Shown here piece by piece: positions 33,126 through 39,493 of a stretch of 64,000 nt of DNA. Origin of the DNA: Alviniconcha marisindica (Eukaryota; Mollusca; Gastropoda; Provannidae); contig JABMCL010002055.1 of assembly GCA_018857735.1 (NCBI GenBank), positions 1,565,001 to 1,629,000 of the forward strand, read 5' to 3'. A program made the translations under genes and the position numbers. The stretch's first letter is position 1. Every line of letters begins with the position of its first letter. The notes under the pieces are model-generated. The model searched no databases, was not told where the DNA came from, and saw only the letters and a program-made list of their open reading frames with translations.

Positions 33126-34188
33126 GCCAAAGAATATAGTAATAAATAATAACAGATCATTCTTCTAAAGCACCATTCTCTAACATGAGTTAAACTTATT
33201 GCACTGTACAATTAGCCACTCATGACAAAAAACATATTTAATATTTAAATGTAGTACTAGTACTGTAGTACTAGTAGTACTAGTACTAGTAGTAGTAGTA
33301 GCAGTAACTAGTATGAATCAAAACATGTTTTGCCCCAAGAAGACTACTTCCTAGATCTACTCAAAGGATCTTTACTGAGATGTCATGACTATCCCCAACT
33401 AGGTGCATCCACAGGTGGCACCGTGCTAACTGTTATTCACTTATTGTTAAGATCCAAACACATAAGTTCAAAAATCAAAAGAACAATTATTTATTAACAA
33501 TAACAATTAACATAGACACACACTCTGCAAATTTTGGGGGTAATCCCCTTCGTGCTTCAACTTGTCAAGCTAAAAAATGACACTTTAAACAACAGTTAAA
33601 ACTTAAATGGTTAAAAATGATTTTAAAAAATGAGACAAGAAGTGAAATAACTTATCCTTTTTTTATTTTATTGGGCTGTTGTGCTTGGAAGAGTATGTTA
33701 TTGTTAACCATTTTTCTTTCTTCTTTTTTGTTAACCATTATTGATTATGCACAGTCAGGAGTATTATATGGTGGGCTATGCTGAGGTCCGACTAAGTACA
33801 CTTCTGAGCCAAGCTTCACCCATTATGCAATATTTCACTCAGAATGATGCATGCACTGAAATTGTGTGTGTGCATGTGTGTGAGACTATCACACTATCAC
33901 TAGTATCAGTATTGTGCTGATCACTGTGTAGCAGTCTATTAGAATCACCATCACAGTATCATACTTAACAATAGCATGACTTGTAAACTTGTACTTTTGT
34001 ACTAGTTACTAATTTAGTACAGTTGTAACAGTAGTAAAAAGTAGTTGTAGCATGGTTGGTAACAGTTATAACCCTAACTTTATTGTTTAAGGTTTAGCGG
34101 TCGCCAAAGAATCACCTGCCAAAATGTCGTTTCCGTACACACACAGGGCGGTGACTGGGCCTACAGAACCTAGAGAATGGAATTCCAT
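7263..34188 (-). CDS. WDR6: WDR6, tRNA 2'-O-methyltransferase subunit, 25 exons
   Basis: This is the whole coding span. WDR6 (yeast Trm734) partners FTSJ1/Trm7 to place the ribose 2'-O-methyl group at tRNA wobble position 34. The spliced exons follow the vertebrate protein end to end: N-terminal ILAG, the DWIWD motif, GHSGRVWDV, LVCGDRSGSV, GRDGQYRRW, CGGGHRAW, GSEDTT, SSVRTV, SAGGRAQIQ, LDPETR, SAATDGRIALWDL, and ASIDQR near the end. All 24 junctions are phase-consistent. The start at 34188 has a strong Kozak context and an in-frame TGA two codons upstream. Predicted length is about 1521 residues, assuming a 1-base correction in exon 7. Three lineage-specific insertions (exons 20, 21, 22) account for the excess over human. 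Introns are full of minisatellites. Identity rests on recalled family motifs, not a database search. Confidence 0.95.
7707..7825. repeat. (CA)n and CA-rich stretch
   Basis: A CA microsatellite followed by imperfect CA/CATG repeats in the last intron of WDR6. Confidence 0.85.
8028..8095 (-). CDS. WDR6: WDR6 exon 24 (residues 1456-1478)
   Basis: Encodes LQLESCRFVDIADLSSMEVW, matching the VFHVPDVADMDCW region. Donor GCCA|GTAAGT; the in-frame TAA just beyond is intronic. Phase 0 in, phase 2 out. Confidence 0.88.
8615..8720. mobile_element. Dispersed repeat fragment (CTGTCAAC family)
   Basis: TAATGTCCTGTCAACTACAC followed by CACCTCAGGACAGTC matches the fragment at 6613-6660. Confidence 0.35.
9040..9420. 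repeat. About 53-bp minisatellite (block 1)
   Basis: Units of GGTGGTCCTTGGTGAGGG, TTCATTCATGTTGGACTATG and AAGAGAAAGCCTTCA. The same array recurs at 9617-9900 as part of the exon 23 duplication. Confidence 0.9.
9520..9605 (-). CDS. WDR6: WDR6 exon 23, duplicate copy B
   Basis: Identical in exon sequence and splice sites to copy A. At 86 nt with phase 1 in and phase 0 out, including both copies would shift the frame and hit a stop, so only one can be used per transcript. It sits in a tandem duplication of about 480 bp including a flanking minisatellite. It is either a very recent duplication or an assembly duplication. Confidence 0.75.
9617..9900. repeat. About 53-bp minisatellite (block 2)
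   Basis: Second copy of the array at 9040-9420, lying between exon 23 copies A and B. Confidence 0.9.
10003..10088 (-). CDS. WDR6: WDR6 exon 23, copy A (residues 1427-1455)
   Basis: Encodes VWVLSGHHVVTASIDQRVSL then WHLTPDSQ, matching LKILSPSIMVSASIDQRLTFWRL. Acceptor GTTTCAG|GTGT, donor CACAG|GTAC, phase 1 in, phase 0 out. An identical 86-nt copy lies 483 bp downstream. Confidence 0.92.
10855..11163 (-). CDS. WDR6: WDR6 exon 22 (residues 1324-1427), Gly/Thr insertion
   Basis: Starts DGSLLLASGGDDNALTIHRL, equivalent to HHLVASGSEDGSLHVFVL, and ends SVITKTDAHAAQITG, matching PCAHAAHVTG. Between lie imperfect repeats rich in Gly, Thr, Ser and Ala. Acceptor TCTGCAG, donor CACAG|GTACCT, phase 1/1. 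Confidence 0.93.
11369..11414. mobile_element. Dispersed repeat fragment (TTATATCAGG family)
   Basis: GTTTTACGCCCAGTCAACCA followed by GTTATATCAGG recurs at 48190-48330 and, reversed, at 53096-53160. It is a retroposon-like family of unknown class. Confidence 0.5.
12178..12926 (-). CDS. WDR6: WDR6 exon 21 (residues 1074-1324), acidic insertion
   Basis: Begins LFLFDETRHHFTLL and CILKVLIHLHP, matching RLFLLQDSGRILQLL and CVLKVHSFTHE, then FLLSAATDGRIALWDLRPV. A long hydrophilic insertion follows with an Asp/Glu/Ser cluster (about 12435-12505). It ends in FHAHQSGVNSLHV, matching LQAHSCGINSLHT. Acceptor GTTTCAG, donor GGCAG|GTACAT, phase 2 in, phase 1 out. Confidence 0.94.
13117..13176. repeat. 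(GA)n microsatellite
   Basis: About 28 GA units in the intron just downstream of exon 20. Confidence 0.95.
13263..14301 (-). CDS. WDR6: WDR6 exon 20 (residues 728-1074) with coding minisatellite
   Basis: A 1039-nt exon. It opens with HTLHAHLSSVRTV and VVFSAGGRAQIQAW, matching NHISSVRAV and HVVSAGGRAEMHCF, and closes with KLDPETRVMCLA and HVLVAAGSDGILR, matching KVDPETRYMSLA and LVAAACSDGAVRL. Between them is an insertion of roughly 190 residues with about ten tandem 10-residue units of the type STPLPxSAHS, encoded by a 30-bp repeat at about 13723-14035. The unit length is a multiple of three, so it has expanded in frame. Acceptor GCTACAG, donor CTCAG|GTATGG, phase 1 in, phase 2 out. Confidence 0.94.
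13723..14035. repeat. 30-bp coding minisatellite in WDR6 exon 20
   Basis: Ten or so units of GGGCAATGGTGTGGAGCTGT-type sequence on the plus strand. They encode low-complexity Ser/Thr/Pro/Ala/His repeats that should form a disordered loop projecting from the propeller. Confidence 0.93.
14503..15425. repeat. About 35-bp minisatellite
   Basis: About 25 units of GGCCAACAGACATAGGTGTA plus CAAGTAGTACCCT in the intron between exons 19 and 20. Higher-order grouping is visible, with ACTGATAA and GTGGTGTAAA variants recurring every few units. Confidence 0.93.
15933..15977 (-). CDS. WDR6: WDR6 exon 19 (residues 713-728)
   Basis: A 45-nt exon encoding GSEDTTLSLGTLHSD, matching CSEDTTVCVLALPTT. Donor GACA|GTATCC gives the same spacing to the next exon as human. 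The acceptor TGTGTACAG|GAAGT is the first unit of an intronic array. Phase 1/1. Confidence 0.85.
15972..16665. repeat. About 54-bp array at exon 19 acceptor
   Basis: About a dozen plus-strand units of ACTTCCTGTACACATCAC, ATGGTGTGCACCACC and TGACAACACACCATGCAATC. On the transcribed strand they repeat GTGATGTGTACAG|GAAGT, the genuine exon 19 acceptor plus its first five exon bases. Confidence 0.88.
16891..16954. repeat. (CA)n microsatellite
   Basis: About 32 CA units in the intron between WDR6 exons 18 and 19. Confidence 0.95.
17414..17477 (-). CDS. WDR6: WDR6 exon 18 (residues 692-713)
   Basis: Encodes PPLHGMKVWDMKCIYTYT, equivalent to EGLHGREITCVKRVGTIT. Acceptor CTTCAG, donor CACAG|GTGATT, phase 0 in, phase 1 out. 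Confidence 0.88.
18071..18281. repeat. 70-bp array over exon 17 donor
   Basis: Three copies (anchors at 18111, 18181, 18251), the rightmost including the last about 48 exon bases plus the donor. The next copy reproduces GTCAAG|GTAAGA exactly; the outermost has ATCAAA|GTAAGG. Confidence 0.9.
18233..18424 (-). CDS. WDR6: WDR6 exon 17 (residues 628-691)
   Basis: Encodes SKFIVWDVERGER and VECGGGHRAWDF, matching NEFVVWNPRSHEK and NCGGGHRSWAFSD. Donor GTCAAG|GTAAGA. The 3' end of the exon and its donor are repeated twice more downstream by a 70-bp array. Phase 0/0. Confidence 0.92.
18424..19600. repeat. Splice-acceptor-containing array before exon 17
   Basis: Irregular units of roughly 65-110 bp fill most of the intron between exons 16 and 17. 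On the minus strand most units contain TTGCAG|TC(C), copying the genuine exon 17 acceptor TTTGCAG|TCCAAG, and many end in GTCAAG|GT, a donor-like site. The best unit (about 18711-18774) forms a 54-nt open, phase-0 cassette between the two sites. Confidence 0.8.
19366..19500. mobile_element. Dispersed repeat (TATAGTGCT family)
   Basis: A TATTATTATTACCGATTGCT-type start, then GAATGAGTGACTG and ATATCCACTG. The same ordered motifs occur at 45890-46030. Class unknown. Confidence 0.45.
19748..19822 (-). CDS. WDR6: WDR6 exon 16 (residues 603-627)
   Basis: Encodes FRGFDWIDRLW and KLYVLGFYS, matching CRGMNWLAGL and SMVILGFHA. Acceptor GTTTCAG, donor TCT|GTAAGT, phase 0/0. Confidence 0.93.
19931..19968. 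repeat. (CA)n microsatellite
   Basis: Short CA run in the intron between WDR6 exons 15 and 16. Confidence 0.9.
20219..20308. repeat. (TG)n microsatellite
   Basis: About 45 TG units in the intron between WDR6 exons 15 and 16. Confidence 0.95.
20559..20726 (-). CDS. WDR6: WDR6 exon 15 (residues 547-602)
   Basis: Encodes KIHGSAGVTCVRCHDNTIF and TSGRDGQYRRWALNN, matching SLHGKQGVTSVTCHGGYVYTTGRDG. Acceptor TTTCCAG, donor TCTCGG|GTAGGT, phase 0/0. Confidence 0.94.
20755..21535. repeat. About 47-bp minisatellite, about 15 copies
   Basis: Array in the intron between exons 14 and 15, with units of GGTTACCACAGTCCCATTAC, CACACTCTATGG and TTTACCACACTCCCT. The first partial units lie within about 30 bp of the exon 15 acceptor but do not include the AG. 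Long open frames across it are repeat artefacts. Confidence 0.9.
21625..21855 (-). CDS. WDR6: WDR6 exon 14 (residues 470-546)
   Basis: Encodes QLQLPSCKHRW and later LVCGDRSGSVHCY, matching RYLLPPSKQRW and LVCGDRRGSVLLF. A Ser/Pro/Gln-rich insertion lies between. Acceptor CCACCAG, donor GGT|GTGAGT, phase 0/0. Confidence 0.93.
22185..22312 (+). mobile_element. (TC)n-tailed retroposon end
   Basis: ACTACAATCCTTGGAAAATA, AAGTTTTCGAGTTCGAG and a long (TC)n then (CA)n. It is the reverse complement of the 5.6-5.8 kb element. Confidence 0.55.
22675..22980. repeat. (TG)n with TGCA higher-order units
   Basis: A long TG run followed by two copies of an about 78-bp block of TGCACATGCACGTGTGCATG plus GCATGCATGCATG. 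This alternating purine-pyrimidine sequence is a strong Z-DNA candidate. Confidence 0.92.
23259..23371 (-). CDS. WDR6: WDR6 exon 13 (residues 432-469)
   Basis: The right frame reads GKICGLTWVNEDHVLTSG, equivalent to GKVHSLSWALRGYEELLLLASG. A different frame is open for longer but is a shadow. Donor TTGT|GTGAGT, phase 1 in, phase 0 out. Confidence 0.9.
23957..23981. repeat. Poly-C tract
   Basis: C homopolymer with one interruption, in the intron between WDR6 exons 12 and 13. Confidence 0.85.
24347..24498 (-). CDS. WDR6: WDR6 exon 12 (residues 381-432)
   Basis: Encodes SVLYYSVSGGRWQTL then FASYSTLAVSPN, matching ALYLYDVEVKCWEQL...FQSYCLLEAAP. Acceptor GTTGCAG, donor AGAG|GTCAGG, phase 2 in, phase 1 out. 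Confidence 0.92.
25036..25109 (-). CDS. WDR6: WDR6 exon 11 (residues 357-381)
   Basis: Encodes RTLALWDFDTVVLVTNAG, equivalent to the AGSWRLLAVTDTG strand. Acceptor TTCTCAG, donor GCTGG|GTGAGT, phase 0 in, phase 2 out. Confidence 0.88.
25170..25475. repeat. About 175-bp tandem duplication
   Basis: Two copies carrying CCACTGGACCAAGAAAAAA, a GTCAAGAAGAAGAA block and CAGCCCAGGGGAGACAATTT, in the intron between WDR6 exons 10 and 11. No coding support. Confidence 0.8.
26228..26323 (-). CDS. WDR6: WDR6 exon 10 (residues 325-356)
   Basis: Starts VTGGGDSSIRQWHL, matching ITGGDDSGIRLWHL. Donor AGATCT|GTGAAG is the one that keeps the next exon open. Phase 0/0. Confidence 0.88.
27385..27432 (-). CDS. 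WDR6: WDR6 exon 9 (residues 309-324)
   Basis: A 48-nt exon encoding GRSIWSLAASEDESYV, matching GRGIRAIAAHERQAWV. Acceptor TTTGCAG, donor TACGTG|GTAAGA, phase 0/0. Confidence 0.92.
27476..27663. mobile_element. Dispersed repeat (TGTACAGGTGTGGGG family)
   Basis: An element of about 190 bp with CACTGAAGTCAGAATGCAGC at one end, three short ATGACAGGATGTACAGG units and GTGTGGGGAAACAGCC. A second copy at 53.66-54.35 kb is split by a 519-bp insertion. Confidence 0.6.
28085..28147 (-). CDS. WDR6: WDR6 exon 8 (residues 288-308)
   Basis: Encodes DAHCIVWSYSGDILHKHRGHK, equivalent to EDCVCLVWSHEGEILQAFRGHQ. Acceptor CATTTCAG, donor CAAG|GTGAAG, phase 0 on both sides. Confidence 0.93.
28529..28775 (-). 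CDS. WDR6: WDR6 exon 7 (residues 206-287), apparent frameshift
   Basis: Begins GVIFSIFYHAG, then continues in another frame with LQRICSVSDDRS and LFGHSGRVWDVVLLSELFVSVGE. The two parts join perfectly, with the same spacing as human, if one base is removed from the C4 run at 28742-28745. Exon length 247 becomes 246, matching phase 0 on both sides. A second acceptor at ACCATGCAG|GGGC would also restore frame but delete about ten conserved residues. It could be an assembly indel, an allele or a true lesion. Confidence 0.85.
29570..29696 (-). CDS. WDR6: WDR6 exon 6 (residues 163-205), GC donor
   Basis: Encodes LVLAAGTVFNQVVMWSP, matching TIVAGAVSNQLLVWYP, and ends LTGHQ. The only donor that keeps the frame is CAG|GCAAGA, a GC-AG intron. 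Acceptor CGGCAG|TAGC. Phase 2 in, phase 0 out. Confidence 0.85.
30141..30271 (-). CDS. WDR6: WDR6 exon 5 (residues 120-163)
   Basis: Encodes LGLALAHNVVLHWDW and TGVILQ, equivalent to the ALGHNSVVLYD blade. The acceptor GATTTTCAG|AGTG is the first unit of a 44-bp array that copies GATTTTCAG into the intron. Donor GACTT|GTTATG, phase 2 out. Confidence 0.88.
30271..30590. repeat. About 44-bp array at exon 5 acceptor
   Basis: About seven plus-strand units of TGAAAATCACACC...GTTTGTGAAACACAAC...TTTCATCC. On the transcribed strand each unit ends in a pyrimidine-poor GATTTTCAG like the genuine exon 5 acceptor. Confidence 0.85.
31080..31143 (-). CDS. WDR6: WDR6 exon 4 (residues 98-119)
   Basis: Carries the strongly conserved EDWIWDVAWLQ. 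I chose donor CAG|GTAGTT rather than the GT seven bases earlier, because the earlier one would create a stop codon at the next junction. Phase 2 in, phase 0 out. Confidence 0.9.
31938..32058 (-). CDS. WDR6: WDR6 exon 3 (residues 58-98)
   Basis: Contains VCVFGAKCVRIL, matching VAVFGSKGLRVV. Acceptor GATGCAG|GTCC, donor TTCCAG|GTTAGT. Phase 1 in, phase 2 out. Confidence 0.9.
32120..32152. repeat. (CA)n microsatellite
   Basis: Short CA run about 60 bp upstream of the WDR6 exon 3 acceptor. Confidence 0.9.
32400..32790. repeat. Poly-G-seeded minisatellite
   Basis: About five units of G(8-20)ATTAGGAGAGGGGAATTAAG, AATTGACCACAACATG and ATTTCTGAAG in the intron between WDR6 exons 2 and 3. The G run shortens step by step across the array. 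It can form G-quadruplexes. Confidence 0.88.
32932..33030 (-). CDS. WDR6: WDR6 exon 2 (residues 25-58)
   Basis: Acceptor CTCCCAG|GATG and donor CTGG|GTAACA. It enters and leaves in phase 1. The stretch ends VHGFRLG, equivalent to IHGFRV in the vertebrate protein, which fixes identity and frame. Confidence 0.88.
33088..33122. repeat. (AT)n microsatellite
   Basis: Self-complementary AT run in WDR6 intron 1. The rest of 33.1-34.1 kb is AT-rich intron without other features I can support. Confidence 0.9.
34116..34188 (-). CDS. WDR6: WDR6 exon 1 (residues 1-25)
   Basis: Encodes the start and the first blade strand, with V-T-A-L and D-I-L-A-G matching the conserved VTGLE...LLAG segment. The donor is GCAG|GTGATT, phase 1. 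An upstream out-of-frame ATG at 34195 lies 7 bases before the chosen start, while the chosen frame has a TGA just before its AAG-ATG-G context. Confidence 0.9.
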
Positions 34189-34490
34189 CTTTCATTTCTA
34201 GCTAAACACGTGGATAGCCCACTAGGTTAAATCGTACGCATGCAGCAACAGCTCATAGAGTTGTCTCCCTATTAGCCTTAAGCTAGGCCTGCACCTAACT
34301 CAATACCCTTTTCTTCAAAAAGTGTTTCGTGATTTTATAGAAAAACGGTGTGTGAAGCATGTCCGCATACAGTTATCTCAGTTAGAACTGCTTGGAAGGT
34401 CAGATACTGAATGTTTGTCGGCTTTCGTAGCCCTACTTGTACTCTTTTTCGTGAGAGACGCGAAAGGTGTCATAATAAATGCTGCACAGG
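34189..34490. promoter_or_regulatory. Putative divergent promoter region
   Basis: WDR6 starts leftward at 34188 and the zinc-finger gene runs rightward, so their shared 5' region lies here or slightly to the right. A CACGTG E-box is at 34207-34212. A CACAG|GTAAAC donor at 34490 could end a noncoding first exon of the zinc-finger gene. The promoter call rests on gene orientation only. From 34.5 to 35.96 kb I see no other feature. Confidence 0.35.
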
Positions 34491-35967
34491 TAAACAATCC
34501 GGTGTTTTTATGCGTTGTTTTTGTGCGTTTAAGACATATTTTCCCTTCATACGGTGTATTTCCAGCTTCTGTAATCGTAGATGCAACGCATTTTTTATTC
34601 ACATGCAGGTTGGCTAGATACTGAAATTCCAAAAAGTCATAAAAATGTCCTGGTCTGTAACTGGGTCCCCCAGCAATGGAACAACGTCGATTTATTTGTT
34701 TTGTTTTTATCAGGAATATTCACAATCATCATGGTGATAATCCATTACAACTATGCAATGTCTTTCTACTTTCCGTACCATCATCTATAAGGCCTTATTA
34801 AAAGGCGAGCACAGGATCTCAAACGTGCTCAGGTTATCCCGCAGAATCAGAATACTCTACTGCGCATAGCACATCGAAATATTCCGACGATCGCGCTGGC
34901 GAGCTGCAGTTTGAATTACTGGAGCTGAATCCTGCTGAAGATCTTAATCCTTGCTATGTAAGCAAAAGCGAGACAGGAACAGATTCAGTGAGTCTCAGCT
35001 CTGCATGAAAGTTGACTTGGAAGAAAAATCCCTTGGTCATCCAGTCGCTTTGGCTACTTTCATTGGATAACCTAGATATATGTAAGTCCTTGGGATGACC
35101 AGCACAACATGTTGACAACAAAACCATGGCTACTGTACTCCCAGTCCCAGTGGAACAAAAGGAACTGTGTTGATTAGGGTAGGCCCAGCACTGCAACTAG
35201 TGCAAAAGCTCATGGTTGTGTTAGACTGTTACCTTGACCTTAAAAATGAAATGCTGGTTTTTAACAGACTAGGCCATAATATGAATTAAGAACTGCCATG
35301 ACTGTGTAAGTGTCTCTTTTATTTTATTCAAATTCTTTGCTTGGGGTCCCGTTTAATTTGAAGAAGTTGGTTTGCTGGTCCCATCTATTTTGTCTTTAGG
35401 TGATCCCACAGTAGTTGAAATATAATACTGAATCAGTGAATGCCAAAGGATAATCCAGTGTATCCATTTGATTATTCAGTGCTGTTGGCAGTTTACACTA
35501 GAGACAGGTTGGAATCAGTATGGTTCAGTGGTTCTGTTGCATACGTAGCTTTTAGTCTTCAGATCAGATTGGTTTGGACAGAAAGATCTAATCCATTGTA
35601 TGATTATGTTATATATTTGCTAGCATTGTCCTTTGAAATCAAGGTAGTCCTGATTGTTGCTTCTGAGCAGTCTGGTGTTGTTAAAGATGGTAAATTATGT
35701 ACCATGGTTAATGCTAATAGTGTAATATTTTTACTTATTATGTACTATGTTAGTTGTTACTGACTAAAGAGGTAAAATGAAAGCTTGAAATTGTATGGAT
35801 GATGTATCTTTCTGTTGTGTTGTGGTGTTTTACTTTTAGGTTTGTTTCTGTTTGCTTGTTTTTTGTTTGTTTGTTTGTTGTTGGGGGGGGGGTAAATGAT
35901 GTAAAAAAATTACAATTACAGTCTGCTTTCATTTCATTGCTTCATTTTTGTTTGTTTCTGTTTGTAG

Positions 35968-36075
35968 GTTCCCTCCCTAGATGTTGACAGCCATTGGCAT
36001 TGAAGTTGATGACTGGTTGACTGAAGAATCTGTCCCAGGAACTGAGGAAGAAAAGACTGATATTTAATTATCACT
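35968..36075 (+). other. 5' UTR part of zinc-finger gene exon
   Basis: A T-rich tract ends in TTTGTAG|GTTCCC, a good acceptor, 108 bp before the start codon. The leader contains a 28-codon upstream reading frame (35981-36067, ATG TTG ACA ... TAA) in another frame, ending eight bases before the main ATG. This could dampen translation of the main protein. Confidence 0.6.
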
Positions 36076-36807
36076 ATGGATGTGGACACCGCAACCAGGT
36101 TTATCACATCCCTCACCAAGTCACTGCAAGCTGTCATCCATGGTTGCCTCGACTTTGAGAGAGACATTGAGCTGGGCGGCTATGTCTACCTGCGGGTCGA
36201 CAATGCCCAGAGAGTTGACTATGTCCTCAGTGAAAAGATGCAAAAAAGTGGTGTGAACTCCATGACGTTTCTTAGCAACAGTTTCCATGCAATACCTCAG
36301 GCCAGCCCTGACCAGACCAGGCCTTCCCAACACAAAGACAGTGGCTCAGCAAGTGTTGTGGAGACAGCAGGAAAGTTGGCAGCCAGTGGAAAAACGCACA
36401 CTATGCCCGTAGAGGCAGAAAGTCCAAGGTTTTCAACATCCCATTCCAGTTCCATGCCGTCCCACCAAAGGTCTGCCTCTGGCAGCACCAAGAACTCCGA
36501 CAGTTTCCTGCAGCCACAGGCTGTTGGTGATAATGATGAGTTTCAGATGGTCCCGAACAATCTCAAGTGGCTAGCAGCAGCAACAACTACAGGCAGCAGC
36601 AAGCACTCAAGAAGCACAGCTGAAGTTTCCAGGTCGAACGACAGGACTCAGTCTCTGACTGATTTCCAGACAGCATTCCGGAGCCCTCCAACCATCACCA
36701 GCCAGTCTCAGCAGTCTCCTTCTTTGTCGCACACTTTTAGCTTTCCACAGAATGGGAGCAGCTCCAGACCCTCCTCAGGCCAGCCTCTGCACCACCAGCA
36801 GCACCAC

Positions 36808-36839
<32 letters not shown>

Positions 36840-36958
36840 AGGAAAATCTGGAATCTTGCCAGATGCCAGTGAGATGGAGGTAGTGCACATTAAGACAGAG
36901 GAGGAAGATGAGGTGTTCAGCATCCGCTTGCAATGCCAGCAAGGGGGATCAGAGGCTG
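36076..36958 (+). CDS. Zinc-finger gene, common N-terminal coding exon
   Basis: The start ATG is in a strong context (A at -3, G at +4). Residues 1-75 form a compact, charged alpha/beta-looking region (TATRFITSLTKSLQ, then GGYVYLRVDN) whose family I do not recognise; it is not an obvious BTB. A long Ser/Pro/Gln-rich linker follows, then a His/Gln-rich tract with eleven consecutive Gln, then VVHIKTEEEDEVF. I272-K273-T274-E275 fits the SUMO consensus psi-K-x-E. The exon ends GGCTG|GTAAGA in phase 1. Reading on without splicing gives a stop after ten more residues. The exon has no zinc finger, so DNA binding must come from a downstream exon. Likely a nuclear transcription factor. Confidence 0.85.
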
Positions 36959-38410
36959 GTAAGAATTCATTTCTCTGCATCACATAGTATGGTCATCATG
37001 CATACCAGCACTGAGGGAAACAAGAGTCTATACTTGTCTTGTTTGTACAATCATCATCAACAGCCAAATGGCAAACACCAGGGAATCCTACAGTTTGTAA
37101 CTTTTCTCAAGTTTGTGAGTTTGCCTTGGAACAGTGGGTCTGTTTTCAGAGGTACTGTTGTTGATGTTGATTGTGAAAGGTTAATCCTTTGGGTAAAAGA
37201 AATGAAAAGAGGTTAACTTCATTGAGCTGTTTTAACTGATTAGTGATTTATTCCATGCTTGGGAGGAGTGGGGGGGTGGCTGGAAGGGGGTGTAGCTGAT
37301 CGTTTAATACCAAAAATTTGGAATAGCATTGTTGCGGGAAAGCTTAAATTCATCAGTTATTAATGTCATGTGATGAACCATGATGAGATGCTGAAGTACG
37401 ACATTCAGGGTGCTTAAACTTGAAAAACTTCATTTGTTTTTCCATTTTCTTGAGTAATACAACTAATAAAGATAAGTCTAGTACCTGTATCATAGTGTAT
37501 GGCTTTAGATAAGATCAAATGAATGGCAGTTTGTGAGTATGAATCTATAATTCTGACAGGATAAAAAATTCATTATTCATACTTTGTTCAAATACTGTTC
37601 AAGGATAAGTGAAAGAAGCATAATGTTTTAAATAATTATCAATAAAATGTGGTAAGACAGTAAGAGGAATATTTACCAAGTGTAGATCAACAATGATAAC
37701 TAGTACAACTACAAATCTGTCAGTGATGACTGTGTTAATTATAACTGATATAACCTAATAATATAAATATAAATGTCTGTCGCTGTTATTTGTTGATTGT
37801 TACCAAAGGGTGTTTGTCTTACAAACTGTGTGTGTGTGTGTAATGTAGCTGGATATTAAATGTTAGCATAATTATATTTAAATTTTGCATGTTCATAATT
37901 TCATATATTATGAACATATCAATACATGAATAATAGTGTCTTCAATCATTATATGTTTGCTCTGGTGTGCAGTTTGCAAAATTGTGTAATTTCTTTTCAG
38001 TAGCAGGTGAATATCACATGTCAGTTTTTTGTCATAAAGGCTTTTAGGTGCTTCTGTGTGAAGTATTTTTGTAAAAAGACAACACCCAGGAGGCTGACAA
38101 TGATGACTGATACCTGAGATGAAACTGCACAGATGGTTTGGTTCGCTAAAGTACAACTCATCACTAGCTAACAGTACGCATGGACCAACAATCACCAATT
38201 TGACTTGTGCTTTAAAAAAGAAAGTCCACACTAGCTAACAGTACACATGGTCCAACAATCACCGATTTGACTTGTGCTTTAAAAAAGAAAAAAAAGTCCA
38301 TATGGAAAAGAAGGAATGGTTTCTCTTACCTGTCAGTGTCAAAAGCAAGTTTATCACTTGTTTGGCTTTATAATTATCAGAGATCTGAACTGGCATTCCT
38401 TCTTTTCCAG

Positions 38411-39087
38411 ATGGGCTTACAGCACAAGGAAAAGCACCCTGCTTGCCCATGAGAATGCAGCAGCCTTTCTACTTCCCCTACCCTCGTTTGGCTCGCTCTC
38501 AGAGCTGGGAACGACATGTGAACATGGCAGCCACCGGTCCCAAGCACCCCTTCTTCCAAGCAGAGAGCGGTTCAGATACTTTGTCGCTGACGTGTAAGAT
38601 CTGCGGCAAGAGTTACCGGTCTCGACAGGGGCTGCTCTTTCATGAGCGCGCCAAGCACCAGAATGTGTTCAATGTGTACTGCCCGGTGTGCGGCAAGGGC
38701 TTCCAGCAGACCACGCACATGTACGGCCACATGGCCACGCACACCAACGTCAAGAACTTTCAGTGCCAGGCGTGCGGGGCCAAGTACGCGCACAAAACTT
38801 CGCTTCAGCAGCACCTGCGCAGCGGGTCTTGTCGGTCGTCCCAGATCAGCAGCCCTGCAGGCTTGGACCTTTCCACTTCACAAATTCTCAGGGAGTTTGC
38901 TCCCTTCAATCTGTGCGATGCGCAGTCAAGACCTAGTCCTTCCAGTCACAGCCAGAGTCCCCTGGACGCAGGTTCCAGTCAAGGTCATGCAGATACAGAA
39001 GGGACCTTGAATCAGTCACAGTCGCCAAGGTTCAGTCATGCAGACCTGCCTAGTCCTGATAGCATCAACCCCTCTGTCAGCAAGTGA
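38411..39087 (+). CDS. Zinc-finger gene, alternative terminal exon A
   Basis: Acceptor CTTTTCCAG|ATGG, phase 1, joining cleanly to the common exon. The spliced protein would be 519 residues with three fingers at about 356-377 (C-X2-C-X12-H-X4-H), 385-405 (C-X2-C-X12-H-X3-H) and 413-435 (C-X2-C-X12-H-X5-C, atypical last ligand). A Ser/Pro-rich tail ends in TGA at 39085-39087. Codon use is GC-rich inside the fingers. Candidate poly(A) signals AATAAA lie at 39915, 40083 and 40389, supporting a terminal exon. The product is a probable sequence-specific DNA-binding factor; target unknown. Confidence 0.88.
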
Positions 39088-39493
39088 AGACAGGCATGAT
39101 AATCTTTCTGATCATGCCGCAGGTCTGAATGTGACAACTGGAAATCAAGCAACAAGTCTGAAATTGAGCAGCAGGGATCAGGCAGGGCCAAATGATATGC
39201 ATTTGACAAGTGAAAATCATGCAATGGGTGTGAATTTGACAAGCGATGATCACAGGACAGATCTGAATTTGACAAGGGGAGATGCTGCGGTGGGGGATCA
39301 AGGGAGAGGTTTACACACAATGTGCCAGGATGAGGCAGTGGGTGTGGACATGACCAAGGAATCACAAGCATTTGGCGCTTCTCGTCCAGCCTTGAGTGTC
39401 GATGACAACATTTTTGATGGGCAGGATGCTGTGTATAGACATGACTGTGCTCCTGAAGCAATGCCACTGTCTCTGTCTGCTGACAGTGAATGA
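39038..39493 (+). other. Open frame overlapping and following exon A stop
   Basis: A frame different from exon A stays open for about 150 codons. It contains four or five imperfect units of about 14 residues (of the type NHAMGVNLTSDDH) encoded by a roughly 42-bp repeat. It has no good start or acceptor. It may be a former C-terminal extension reached by a frameshift near 39040-39087, or simply a 3' UTR minisatellite whose unit is a multiple of three. Confidence 0.3.

Noticed and set aside
34322..34624. Protein-coding first exon on the plus strand
   Set aside because: The open frame has no recognisable domain and overlaps the expected 5' untranslated or promoter region; only a donor-like GTAAAC supports an exon there.
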